From NCBI GenBank assembly GCA_012522035.1, contig JAAYLF010000394.1, positions 1 through 8,264 of the forward strand: a DNA stretch of 8,264 bases. The letters run 5' to 3'. The stretch is from Clostridiaceae bacterium. Its GTDB lineage: Bacteria > Bacillota > Clostridia > UBA1212 > DUPL01. This document shows, one piece after another, positions 1-5,866 of this stretch. Each line of letters opens with the position of its first letter. Position 1 is the first letter of the stretch. A program made the position numbers and the translations under genes. The notes beneath the pieces were generated by a model, which had not been told where the DNA came from, did no database searches, and was given only the letters and a program-made list of their open reading frames with translations.

Positions 1-489
1 AGTGATGGCGGCACTGAATGCAGCGGCACCCGTGCCGACTACAATAATGTCAGCTTCGGTTTCATCAGTGGTAGCAGGTTTGTTTGGATCAGGTATGGGT
101 TTTGGATTCTTCATATCTACGAAGAGCTCTTGAGGAGCCCAGCAGCGTGCACAAAAGATGGGAGGTTCGTCTCCTTCGTAGATGTACAAGCATACTGTAC
201 ACTGCCACAGTTTTTTACCGTTTGGGCCAACTGCATCCAGCTGTTTGTACTCATCTTTTGCTGCAGCCTCTACCAATTCAAATCTGCCCTTTTCCACTCC
301 GCAAATTGGGCATGTATCGGGAGCTTCCTCACCTTCGTGGATGTAGCCGCACACGGTGCAGCGCCATCTTTTTGGTTTTTCATCCATAAGAACAAAATCT
401 GTTGAAGGTGCCTTGCAAATGGGGCATTCGTCAGGGGGACTATCTCCTTCATGGATGTAACCGCATACAGTGCATTTCCACTTCTTCAT
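1..489 (-). CDS. Triple-rubredoxin FAD-dependent oxidoreductase, N-terminal part (cut by window edge)
   Basis: Reading the minus strand from the ATG at 489 gives an open frame of 163 codons to the window edge. It holds three short rubredoxin-type modules, each with two C-x2-C pairs: C6/C9 with C22/C25, C44/C47 with C60/C63, and C97/C100 with C113/C116. The pairs are only 12 residues apart, as in the C-terminal domain of rubrerythrin rather than classical rubredoxin. A Pro-rich hinge (about 128-141) leads into ADIIVVGTGAAAFSAAI, the GxGxxA dinucleotide-binding start of an FAD domain of the fumarate reductase/flavocytochrome type. Inferred role: a soluble flavoprotein taking electrons through Fe(Cys)4 centres, perhaps in oxidant defence or reduction of an organic acceptor. 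The substrate is unknown because the catalytic domain lies outside. Iron sites are inferred from the cysteine pattern; zinc is possible. The start is supported by a Shine-Dalgarno at 501-508. The first two modules are alike at DNA level; the third is divergent. Confidence 0.88.
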   Translation of the reverse strand, partial: MKKWKCTVCGYIHEGDSPPDECPICKAPSTDFVLMDEKPKRWRCTVCGYIHEGEEAPDTCPICGVEKGRFELVEAAAKDEYKQLDAVGPNGKKLWQCTVCLYIYEGDEPPIFCARCWAPQELFVDMKNPKPIPDPNKPATTDETEADIIVVGTGAAAFSAAIT

Positions 490-500
490 ACCAGTATCGA

Positions 501-508
501 CTCCTTTT
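501..508 (-). promoter_or_regulatory. Ribosome binding site of the rubredoxin-flavoprotein gene
   Basis: The minus strand reads AAAAGGAG here, 11 bases before the ATG at 489. The spacing is slightly long but acceptable. It supports starting the protein at MKKWKC, just ahead of the first cysteine pair. I found no convincing -35/-10 pair for this gene in the AT-rich DNA upstream. Confidence 0.75.
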
Positions 509-623
509 CCGTATATTATTTCTATTGGATTTTGAAAATGGTCCATTGAGTCTATTATTTACAAAAACGTTATTCTAATTTCATTATTCTATAATATTAC
601 GGGTTTGTTAAATTATATATTTA

Positions 624-651
624 TTGAACAAAAGTTCTGGTAGAGTATAAT
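624..651 (+). promoter_or_regulatory. Sigma-A-type promoter of the small CxxCxC gene
   Basis: TTGAAC (624-629) and a perfect TATAAT (646-651) are separated by 16 bases. Transcription would start near 658, which places the upstream in-frame ATG at 659 at the very 5' end of the mRNA without a ribosome binding site. The promoter therefore argues for the ATG at 683 as the true start. The -10 box sits inside the perfect 12-base palindrome GTATAATTATAC (645-656), which could be an operator or could simply give a -10 on both strands. Confidence 0.7.
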
Positions 652-669
652 TATACCAATGAGTAGAAT

Positions 670-676
670 GGAGGTG
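670..676 (+). promoter_or_regulatory. Ribosome binding site deciding the start of the small CxxCxC gene
   Basis: GGAGGTG lies 6 bases before the ATG at 683. The in-frame ATG at 659 has no such site and lies at the predicted transcription start, so 683 is chosen. Confidence 0.85.
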
Positions 677-682
677 TTAGGA

Positions 683-895
683 ATGGAGAATAAAGAGATA
701 GAGAAGATTCTGGTGAAGTTTGTTGAATCAGGATGGGACTTGATTGCTGTTCCGTCCCGGAAGTATCTTGACGGGACAGGGGATTTGGATGAATTGAGAG
801 AAGCTGTCAAACAGGCAGATGCAGAATGCGGCAGTTGCGGGTGTTTATTTGACGAGCTGTACAAAAAAGCATTGGTTTTGCTGGAAAATGAGTGA
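683..895 (+). CDS. Small conserved-looking protein with a CGSCGC motif, function unknown
   Basis: This encodes 70 residues starting MENKEIEKILVKF, with no signal peptide or membrane segment, so it is probably cytoplasmic. The sequence is mostly acidic and helical. A central segment (about 18-36, WDLIAVPSRKYLDGTGDLD) is followed by a helix and then C49-G-S-C52-G-C54 and LFDELYKKAL. The C-x2-C-x-C cluster could bind a metal or act in thiol redox chemistry; three cysteines alone do not fix which. It has its own promoter (624-651) and strong ribosome binding site, and is divergent from the rubredoxin-flavoprotein gene, sharing a 193-base intergenic region. Co-regulation with that redox protein is only an inference. 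I do not recognise a named family. The good expression signals and full-length frame make a real gene likely. Confidence 0.8.
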   Translation: MENKEIEKILVKFVESGWDLIAVPSRKYLDGTGDLDELREAVKQADAECGSCGCLFDELYKKALVLLENE

Positions 896-896
896 A

Positions 897-946
897 CCCT
901 TTTTGCTTTTTTAGCGACTATATAGTTGAGAGGGCTGCAAAGGGGG
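897..946 (+). other. Long imperfect hairpin after the small gene
   Basis: CCCTTTTTGC (897-906) can pair with GCAAAGGGGG (937-946) over 10 positions, two of them G-U. The loop contains a second small hairpin, CGACT/AGTTG around ATAT (915-928). It begins one base after the stop codon at 893-895. No U-tract follows, so it is not a standard rho-independent terminator. It may be a 3' stabilising structure or chance in a C/T-then-A/G-rich stretch. Confidence 0.3.
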
Positions 947-983
947 GATGTACACAGCTTACTGTTTTTGCTATTTCACAAGA

Positions 984-1012
984 TTGACTTCGGTCTTCTG
1001 CTCATGTATGCT
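984..1012 (+). promoter_or_regulatory. Candidate promoter of the glycosidase gene
   Basis: TTGACT (984-989) and TATGCT (1007-1012) are separated by an ideal 17 bases, with the predicted start near 1019 and the coding start at 1051. The -35 is good and the -10 moderate (4 of 6). No operator-like repeat stands out beside it. Confidence 0.5.
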
Positions 1013-1050
1013 ATTTTCAAATTGACATGAATTAATGGGAGTGAATTTGG

Positions 1051-2178
1051 ATGTTTAATGATATTGAAAGCATTAGAAAGGGCTTTCGTAATTTGAACGA
1101 GGACAACTATTCCAACAAGTTTGAGTTTGAAAAGGCTAGAGAAATTGGGTTGTGTCTGCTTGACAGGGCGGAGAGGATGCTAAAGGGGCAAATACCCAAA
1201 GGAAGGTTTGAATGGGTTGATGATTCATATGGCTCTCCCGAAGATATTATTCAGCAGGCAAAGGACATACTCAAGCAGCTTAAGGATAACAGGATACCCT
1301 ATGAAGGCAGATTTGCCGAGCTTGGTGGAACTGTAATAGACCATGCCTTGATAGAAAAGGATGGTGTTCATCATCTGTTTTACATAAGAGGCAAGGCAGT
1401 GACTACATGGGCTGAATGTCAAACCAACAACTTTGGGCATGCCGTAAGTACAGACCTGATACACTGGGAAGTAAAAGAACCGGTGCTGCAGACCAAAGAA
1501 GGGGAGTGGGATGAATACCAGGTATGGGCGCCTCACGTGATATATCATGAGGGTGAGTATTGGATGTTCTATACAGGCGTGAACAACAATGTGGCCCAGG
1601 CAATAGGACTTGCAAAATCAAAGGATCTGTACAACTGGGAGAGGCATGAAAACAACCCGGTGATAACTCCTGGGAAGTGGGCGATTTGGAACAAGGACAC
1701 CTGGTCCGATGGAAGAGATCCATGTATTTTGAAAGATGGTGACACCTTCTACGCCTATTATTGCGCTCACATGTACAGTGAGGAATACAAAAGAAACATT
1801 TACGCAATAGGCGTTGCATCATCCCAAAATCTGTACGACTGGAAGGATGAAGGATATTTTGTTCTTAAAGAGAGTATAAACACACCACCGGAGTCACCTT
1901 TCGTAGTAAAGAAAGACAACAAATACTATCTGTTCTATACAGACTACAAGGCCGGCACCGTGTTTGCAGTCTCTGACAATCCAACCTCTGGGTTTGTTGA
2001 TGCGGATCCGGATATCAGAACAATAATTCCATCGGTTTCTGCCAGCGAAATATATTTCAGCAAAGGCAAATGGTACATCTCCTATATTTCCCATGAGCCA
2101 AATCAGCTGCACTTCTTTGAGATAAAGGAGCTTGTGTGGAATGCTGATGGATCATTTTCGACAAAAACAATAAAATAA
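1051..2178 (+). CDS. Cytoplasmic GH43/GH32-like five-bladed propeller glycosidase
   Basis: This encodes 375 residues with no signal peptide, so the enzyme probably acts inside the cell on imported oligosaccharides. Residues 1-85 form a charged, helical N-terminal extension. From about 90 onward there are repeated propeller-blade signatures: DHALIEKDGVHHLFY, WAPHVIYHEGEYWMFYTG, GRDPCILKDGDTFYAYY and PESPFVVKKDNKYYLFYTD, with recurring SxDLxxW strands. By analogy with clans GH-F and GH-J, the likely catalytic acids are D97 (base or nucleophile), D223 of the RDP motif (transition-state stabiliser) and E281 (acid). GH43 members usually remove arabinose or xylose, GH32 members fructose. The kinase downstream favours a pentose, but the substrate is not settled. 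The start has GGGAG at 1037-1041, 9 bases upstream. The protein ends without an added binding module. Likely transcribed from the promoter at 984-1012. Confidence 0.82.
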   Translation: MFNDIESIRKGFRNLNEDNYSNKFEFEKAREIGLCLLDRAERMLKGQIPKGRFEWVDDSYGSPEDIIQQAKDILKQLKDNRIPYEGRFAELGGTVIDHALIEKDGVHHLFYIRGKAVTTWAECQTNNFGHAVSTDLIHWEVKEPVLQTKEGEWDEYQVWAPHVIYHEGEYWMFYTGVNNNVAQAIGLAKSKDLYNWERHENNPVITPGKWAIWNKDTWSDGRDPCILKDGDTFYAYYCAHMYSEEYKRNIYAIGVASSQNLYDWKDEGYFVLKESINTPPESPFVVKKDNKYYLFYTDYKAGTVFAVSDNPTSGFVDADPDIRTIIPSVSASEIYFSKGKWYISYISHEPNQLHFFEIKELVWNADGSFSTKTIK

Positions 2179-2310
2179 TGGATTGTGTGTCACAAACAGC
2201 CCTCCTCAGAGATTATATAAGTGAAAATGCTTTTAAGGAAATTTGGATAGCTTGACATATCTATTCAATTCATCTGGCAACAATCATGTGGCGATTTAGA
2301 TAATTATTAG

Positions 2311-2339
2311 CCGTGCATCTAAATGATGTGCGGTTTTTT
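2311..2339 (+). terminator. Rho-independent terminator between glycosidase and kinase genes
   Basis: CCGTGCATC (2311-2319) pairs with GATGTGCGG (2325-2333) over 9 positions including two G-U pairs, around the loop TAAAT, and is followed by six T (2334-2339). It lies 132 bases after the glycosidase stop and 85 before the kinase start. Its left arm and loop overlap ATCTAAAT (2317-2324), which is exactly complementary to ATTTAGAT at 2294-2301. An alternative 8-pair hairpin would exclude terminator formation. This could be an attenuator, or a plain terminator with a fortuitous repeat. Confidence 0.8.
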
Positions 2340-2359
2340 GTTAATATTAAATGCATCGA

Positions 2360-2388
2360 TTGACACTCCCATGTTATTGTTGTATTTT
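2360..2388 (+). promoter_or_regulatory. Sigma-A-type promoter of the sugar kinase gene
   Basis: A perfect TTGACA (2360-2365) is followed after 17 bases by TATTTT (2383-2388). Transcription would begin near 2395, 30 bases ahead of the ATG at 2425. Because it lies after the terminator at 2311-2339, the kinase appears to have an independent transcript. The -10 matches 4 of 6. Confidence 0.6.
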
Positions 2389-2424
2389 TGACATAACATT
2401 GGAAATGAAGAGAGGTTTTGGTAT

Positions 2425-4026
2425 ATGAGCGTTGACAAGGTTATTGAATGCATAAGTTGTGGCAGAACGTCCTTGGGAATTGAAATTGGTTCAACAAGAA
2501 TCAAATCCGTTCTCATTACTGATGCTCATAAGCCTGTGGCAACAGGCAGCTTTGAGTGGGAAAGCGAATATATTGATGGCAACTGGACCTATTCCCTTGA
2601 TGATGTATGGAGAGGTATCCAGGAAAGCTACAGAAATCTTTATGAGGATGTAAAGAAGAGATATGGACTAACACTAAGCAGGGTAGGCTCAATGGGAATA
2701 AGCGCAATGATGCATGGATATCTTGCCTTTGAGGGTGAAAAGCTCCTTGTACCTTTCAGAACCTGGAGAAATACATATACTGAAAAAGCATCGAAGGAGC
2801 TTACAGGGATGTTTCAATACAATATCCCGCAAAGGTGGAGCATTGCCCATCTTTACCAAGCCATATTGAATGGGGAAGACCATGTTAAAAGGATTGACTA
2901 TCTTGTTACTCTAAGCGGATATGTACACTGGTGGCTTACCGGCAGGAAGGTGCTTGGAATTGGGGATGCCTCAGGCATGTTCCCGATTGACATTCATGCC
3001 AAAGACTACAATGGAGACATGCTGTGTCTATTTGACAGCGTACTAAAGGACAGAAACATGCCTTTTAGAACAAGAGACATACTGCCAAAGGTTCTTGCAG
3101 CAGGTGATGATGCAGGTGTTCTAACAGAGAAGGGAGCAAGACTGATTGACCCTGCAGGAAGGCTGAAGCCAGGCATACCCTTGTGTCCGCCGGAAGGAGA
3201 TGCTGGAACAGGCATGGTTGCCACAAACAGCATAGCCAGGTACACAGGAAATGTATCAGCAGGAACAAGTGTATTTGCCATGTTTGTACTGGAGAAGGAA
3301 CTTGAAAAGGTATACCCGGAAATCGATTTGGTTACAACCCCTGTAGGTGATTTGGTTGCCATGGTGCACTGCAACAACTGCAGCTCCGAGCTTAACGCCT
3401 GGGTATCCTTGTTTAGGGAATATACGCTAAGAATGGGTTTTGAGGTGGAGACAGGAAGAATCTATGAAACTTTGTTCAACATGGCTTTGGAGGGAGAAGA
3501 AGACGGCGGTGGTCTTCTTGCATACAACTATCTTTCCGGAGAACATATTACTGGTTTTGAAAAAGGATGCCCGCTTTTTGCATACAGACCAGGCAATGTG
3601 TTCAATCTTGCCAACTTTATGCGAACACTCATGTATTCATCCGTTGCCACATTGAGAATAGGTATGGATATTTTGGATCAGGAGAATATCAAGATAAACT
3701 ACTTGAGGGGTCATGGAGGTTTCTTCAAAACCAAGGGTGTTGGTGAAAGGGTAATGGCTGCTGCACTGAATGTACCTGTGTCGGTGCTTGATACCGCCGG
3801 TGAAGGAGGGGTCTGGGGTATTGCTCTTCTTGCTTCTTACATGAAGAACAGGCAAAAAGATGAGACTTTGGCAGATTATCTTGATGGCAAAGTGTTTGCA
3901 CAGGATGATTCTTCTGTATTGGAGCCTGATGAAAAGGATGTAAAAGGGTTCAATGTCTTTTTGGAGAGGTACAAAAGAGGACTTGAGATAGAAAGAGCTG
4001 CGGTTGAAAGTTTGTATGGAGATTAA
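2425..4026 (+). CDS. FGGY-family pentulose kinase (L-ribulokinase or xylulokinase type)
   Basis: This encodes 533 residues, the size of an FGGY sugar kinase. ATP-dependent phosphorylation of a ketopentose in the cytoplasm is the expected reaction. Visible motifs are the N-terminal phosphate loop SLGIEIGSTRIKSVLI (16-31), the substrate region SAMMHGYL (93-100), CPPEGDAGTG (254-263) with D259 as probable catalytic base, the second phosphate loop GNVSAGTSV (275-283), and the C-terminal adenosine site GHGGFFKTKGVG (429-440) with GEGGVWGIALLA (459-470). The first loop has Glu20 and Ser23 where many FGGY kinases have Asp and Thr. From memory, this longer variant resembles the Bacteroidetes/clostridial kinase annotated as ribulokinase more than E. 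coli AraB or XylB, but no comparison could be run. GAAGAGAGG ends 9 bases before the start. It follows a propeller glycosidase, consistent with pentose release then activation. A clear terminator after it was not found. Confidence 0.88.
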   Translation: MSVDKVIECISCGRTSLGIEIGSTRIKSVLITDAHKPVATGSFEWESEYIDGNWTYSLDDVWRGIQESYRNLYEDVKKRYGLTLSRVGSMGISAMMHGYLAFEGEKLLVPFRTWRNTYTEKASKELTGMFQYNIPQRWSIAHLYQAILNGEDHVKRIDYLVTLSGYVHWWLTGRKVLGIGDASGMFPIDIHAKDYNGDMLCLFDSVLKDRNMPFRTRDILPKVLAAGDDAGVLTEKGARLIDPAGRLKPGIPLCPPEGDAGTGMVATNSIARYTGNVSAGTSVFAMFVLEKELEKVYPEIDLVTTPVGDLVAMVHCNNCSSELNAWVSLFREYTLRMGFEVETGRIYETLFNMALEGEEDGGGLLAYNYLSGEHITGFEKGCPLFAYRPGNVFNLANFMRTLMYSSVATLRIGMDILDQENIKINYLRGHGGFFKTKGVGERVMAAALNVPVSVLDTAGEGGVWGIALLASYMKNRQKDETLADYLDGKVFAQDDSSVLEPDEKDVKGFNVFLERYKRGLEIERAAVESLYGD

Positions 4027-4102
4027 TTATTGGACCTGACTATACAATATCATTTTTATTATTGCAAACTCATGTGTGACCATTTGGGGAGATTGATTGT
4101 AT

Positions 4103-4126
4103 ATGGTAATGAAGGAGAAAGACTAA
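4103..4126 (+). other. Possible 7-codon leader ORF (MVMKEKD) before the sigma gene
   Basis: ATG at 4103 is preceded by GGGGAG (4086-4091, 11 bases away). The frame reads MVMKEKD and stops at TAA (4124-4126), three bases before the sigma-factor ATG and in the same frame. Its codons cover the sigma gene's AAGGAG, so translating it could mask or feed that start. The stop also proves the sigma protein cannot be extended upstream. It may be chance; no expression evidence exists. Confidence 0.25.
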
Positions 4127-4129
4127 GAA

Positions 4130-4573
4130 ATGTATGAAACATACAAAAATCTTGTGTACAGAATATCTGTAATATATTTGGGCAACACATTTGATGCGGA
4201 GGACTTGGTGCAGAATGTTTTTGTATCATATTACAAGCGACTTCCCAAATTTGAAAGTCAGGAGCATGCACGCAACTGGTTTGCAAGGGTTACAGTAAAC
4301 ATGTGCATAAATTTCAGAAAATCTTATTGGAGAAGGTTTGTCGACAAAGCAGATGAAATTGATGTACCAGAAAATATGAATGTGGAAAGAATTGAGATAC
4401 TTGATATATTGTCTGTTTTGCCTGATAAGAGCAGGTTGATTATGCTCCTGTATTATTACGAACAGTATACAGTTGGTGATATTGCCGGCATTATGAATAT
4501 GTCGGAGTCCGCAATTAAAATGCAACTGAAGAGAAGCAGGGAGAAGCTCAAGGAGGTTCTTGGAGATGAATGA
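4130..4573 (+). CDS. ECF-type (group 4) RNA polymerase sigma factor
   Basis: This encodes 147 residues with the two-domain ECF layout. Residues 1-64 are sigma region 2: MYETYKNLVYRIS, FDAEDLVQNVFVSYY (21-35, the core-binding and -10 melting signature) and NWFARVTVNMCINFRKS (49-65). A short linker follows, then region 4 from about 90, with the LPDKSRLI segment (97-104) and the helix-turn-helix TVGDIAGIMNMSESAIKMQL (114-133) that reads the -35. It should direct RNA polymerase to a small regulon held off until a signal releases it. The N-terminus is short, but an in-frame TAA at 4124-4126 rules out extension. AAGGAG (4112-4117) lies 12 bases before the ATG. The next gene overlaps by 8 bases, the usual sign of a co-translated anti-sigma factor. 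I could not identify the operon's promoter; self-activation is typical of the family but not shown here. Confidence 0.92.
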   Translation: MYETYKNLVYRISVIYLGNTFDAEDLVQNVFVSYYKRLPKFESQEHARNWFARVTVNMCINFRKSYWRRFVDKADEIDVPENMNVERIEILDILSVLPDKSRLIMLLYYYEQYTVGDIAGIMNMSESAIKMQLKRSREKLKEVLGDE

Positions 4574-5258
4574 GATGGAGTATTTAAAGGATAAGTTTGA
4601 GAGTATCAAGTTAACCCCTGAAGTGGACGAAAGAATTCAAAAAGGTATAAAGGGGAAACTTGGGAAAAGCAAAAAAAGAAAGGTTTTTGCAAGCATTGTG
4701 GCTGTCTTCTTGCTTTTTTTTGTACTTCTTTTTATCTTTTCTGACAGACAGAAGGATCCTGGTGTAATTCTAAATGAGCCAACAAATACACCAAATATTA
4801 CAGTGCCTAATAGTTCTTTTACTCCAGAGCCAACTAAAACATTTTATCCTGCACCAACCAAAAGGAGCATGACTTTTTTTGATATGGATTCTTTATTTGA
4901 GGAAGTAAAGAAAGATGAGGAGTTTTATAACGGGGTTATGCCTTTGACTGATGTGATGAAACTGGATGACTCCAGAATTGGCGTTATAGAGTTGCTTGAG
5001 GATAATAGGGTGGTTTTCTATTTAGAGAATGGTTTGGAGCTAGATCTGTATTACAACACCGGATATGGTAACACAACCATTGAATCATATCATAGGAGTA
5101 TGGAAGAGAACAAGAATTACAATATGTATAAAGGAAGTAGTTTTGATTACTTAATGAAAAATTCATTGGATGAAGCCATCTTTCTATTCGAAAACATTCT
5201 TGTAGTTGTTTCAGGTGAAAAAGCACAAGAGTTTGTTGTGACCATCAATGCTTCATAA
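4566..5258 (+). CDS. Single-pass membrane protein, probable anti-sigma factor
   Basis: This encodes 230 residues in three parts. The cytoplasmic N-terminus (about 1-39) is short and charged, ending in KSKKRK. One membrane helix (about 40-58, VFASIVAVFLLFFVLLFIF) follows. The outer part opens with a Pro/Thr/Asn-rich linker (about 67-98, with PTNTPN, TPEPTKT and PAPTKR) and then an acidic, Tyr-rich domain of about 130 residues. The basic residues just before the helix fit a cytoplasmic N-terminus. Role inferred from position and topology: hold the ECF sigma factor at the membrane and respond to something outside. There is no HxxxCxxC zinc motif, so it is not a ZAS-type anti-sigma factor, and the outer domain is not one I recognise. 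The ATG at 4566 is preferred because AGGAGG (4551-4556) is 9 bases upstream; a TTG at 4560 is too close. It overlaps the sigma gene by 8 bases, suggesting translational coupling. Confidence 0.75.
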   Translation: MNEMEYLKDKFESIKLTPEVDERIQKGIKGKLGKSKKRKVFASIVAVFLLFFVLLFIFSDRQKDPGVILNEPTNTPNITVPNSSFTPEPTKTFYPAPTKRSMTFFDMDSLFEEVKKDEEFYNGVMPLTDVMKLDDSRIGVIELLEDNRVVFYLENGLELDLYYNTGYGNTTIESYHRSMEENKNYNMYKGSSFDYLMKNSLDEAIFLFENILVVVSGEKAQEFVVTINAS

Positions 5259-5296
5259 TTGTATATATTTATGAAGATGACTAATGGAGGAATTGT

Positions 5297-5866
5297 ATGA
5301 GAAAAACTGTTTTGTTATTAATATTTTTGCTTGTGTTGCTGTCCGGTTGTTTAAAACAGGAAAATACCATGCATGAGAATACGCCCGACACTTACATATC
5401 TCCGTATAATGGTGAGGTTTCAAGAGGTTGTGTGATTGAGGATATGATTGATTCCTGGGAATACATAGAGCTTATACATCGTAATTTCTACGATATATAT
5501 ACTGTTAATACACAGTTTGAGATATCACGGTTTGAGCTGATATATAGAGTGGAGGACTACCCCAATCCTGATTGCCACATGTTTAACAAGAAAGGATACA
5601 CATATTGGATTTTATATAATGAATACAAGTTCCAGTTCTCCTATGTTACCGATGATGGAACAATATATGAGGATGTAGTTGAATACAATGGAAAGGAATA
5701 CAATTACTTTGAGTGGGATAACAACAGGAGTATCATTGTTAAACGGGTGAATGAGAACACATATCTGGCATTGACTTGTGATGTCAATGAAAAGTTTGAC
5801 CCTTCCTTGCTTGAAATGGAGCTTTTTGACAAGATGTTTATAGCTCAAACTCCCCCGCCGCACTAA
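5297..5866 (+). CDS. Small lipoprotein of unknown function, third gene of the sigma operon
   Basis: This encodes 189 residues beginning MRKTVLLLIFLLVLLSGC, a classic lipoprotein signal with lipobox LSGC and lipidated Cys18. The mature protein would be anchored on the outer face of the membrane. It is polar, rich in Tyr, Asp and Asn, with probable beta strands (for example YTYWILYNEYKFQFSYV), C44 and C73 as candidate disulfide partners, and a TPPPH tail. I recognise no family. The gene starts 38 bases after the anti-sigma gene with GGAGGA just upstream, so it is probably co-transcribed and may help sense or buffer the signal for the anti-sigma domain; that role is inference. Its last 29 bases overlap the 3' end of the convergent permease gene. 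Confidence 0.78.
   Translation: MRKTVLLLIFLLVLLSGCLKQENTMHENTPDTYISPYNGEVSRGCVIEDMIDSWEYIELIHRNFYDIYTVNTQFEISRFELIYRVEDYPNPDCHMFNKKGYTYWILYNEYKFQFSYVTDDGTIYEDVVEYNGKEYNYFEWDNNRSIIVKRVNENTYLALTCDVNEKFDPSLLEMELFDKMFIAQTPPPH

Noticed and set aside
84..405. Plus-strand frames of about 90-100 codons over the rubredoxin region
   Set aside because: They lie opposite the cysteine-rich minus-strand frame, which has clear domains and a ribosome binding site. The plus-strand products look like no protein family and have no start signals.
562..600. PerR-like box upstream of the rubredoxin-flavoprotein
   Set aside because: The AT-rich stretch has an ATTAT-n3-ATAAT repeat on the minus strand, but it does not match the 7-1-7 consensus and such repeats arise easily in AT-rich DNA.
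659..682. Upstream ATG at 659 as the start of the small CxxCxC gene
   Set aside because: It falls at the predicted transcription start and lacks a ribosome binding site, while the ATG at 683 has GGAGGTG 6 bases upstream.
1403..1822. Minus-strand 139-codon frame within the glycosidase gene
   Set aside because: It is antisense to the propeller coding sequence, Cys/Pro/His-rich in an unnatural way, and has no ribosome binding site.
2252..2280. TTGACA at 2252-2257 as a promoter
   Set aside because: No acceptable -10 box is found at 16-18 bases, and the terminator at 2311-2339 would end the transcript.
4030..4105. Promoter for the sigma operon
   Set aside because: TTGGAC, TTGCAA and TGTGAC all lack a good -10 at the right distance, and no clear ECF-type AAC/CGTC pair is visible. 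The promoter could be here but cannot be named.
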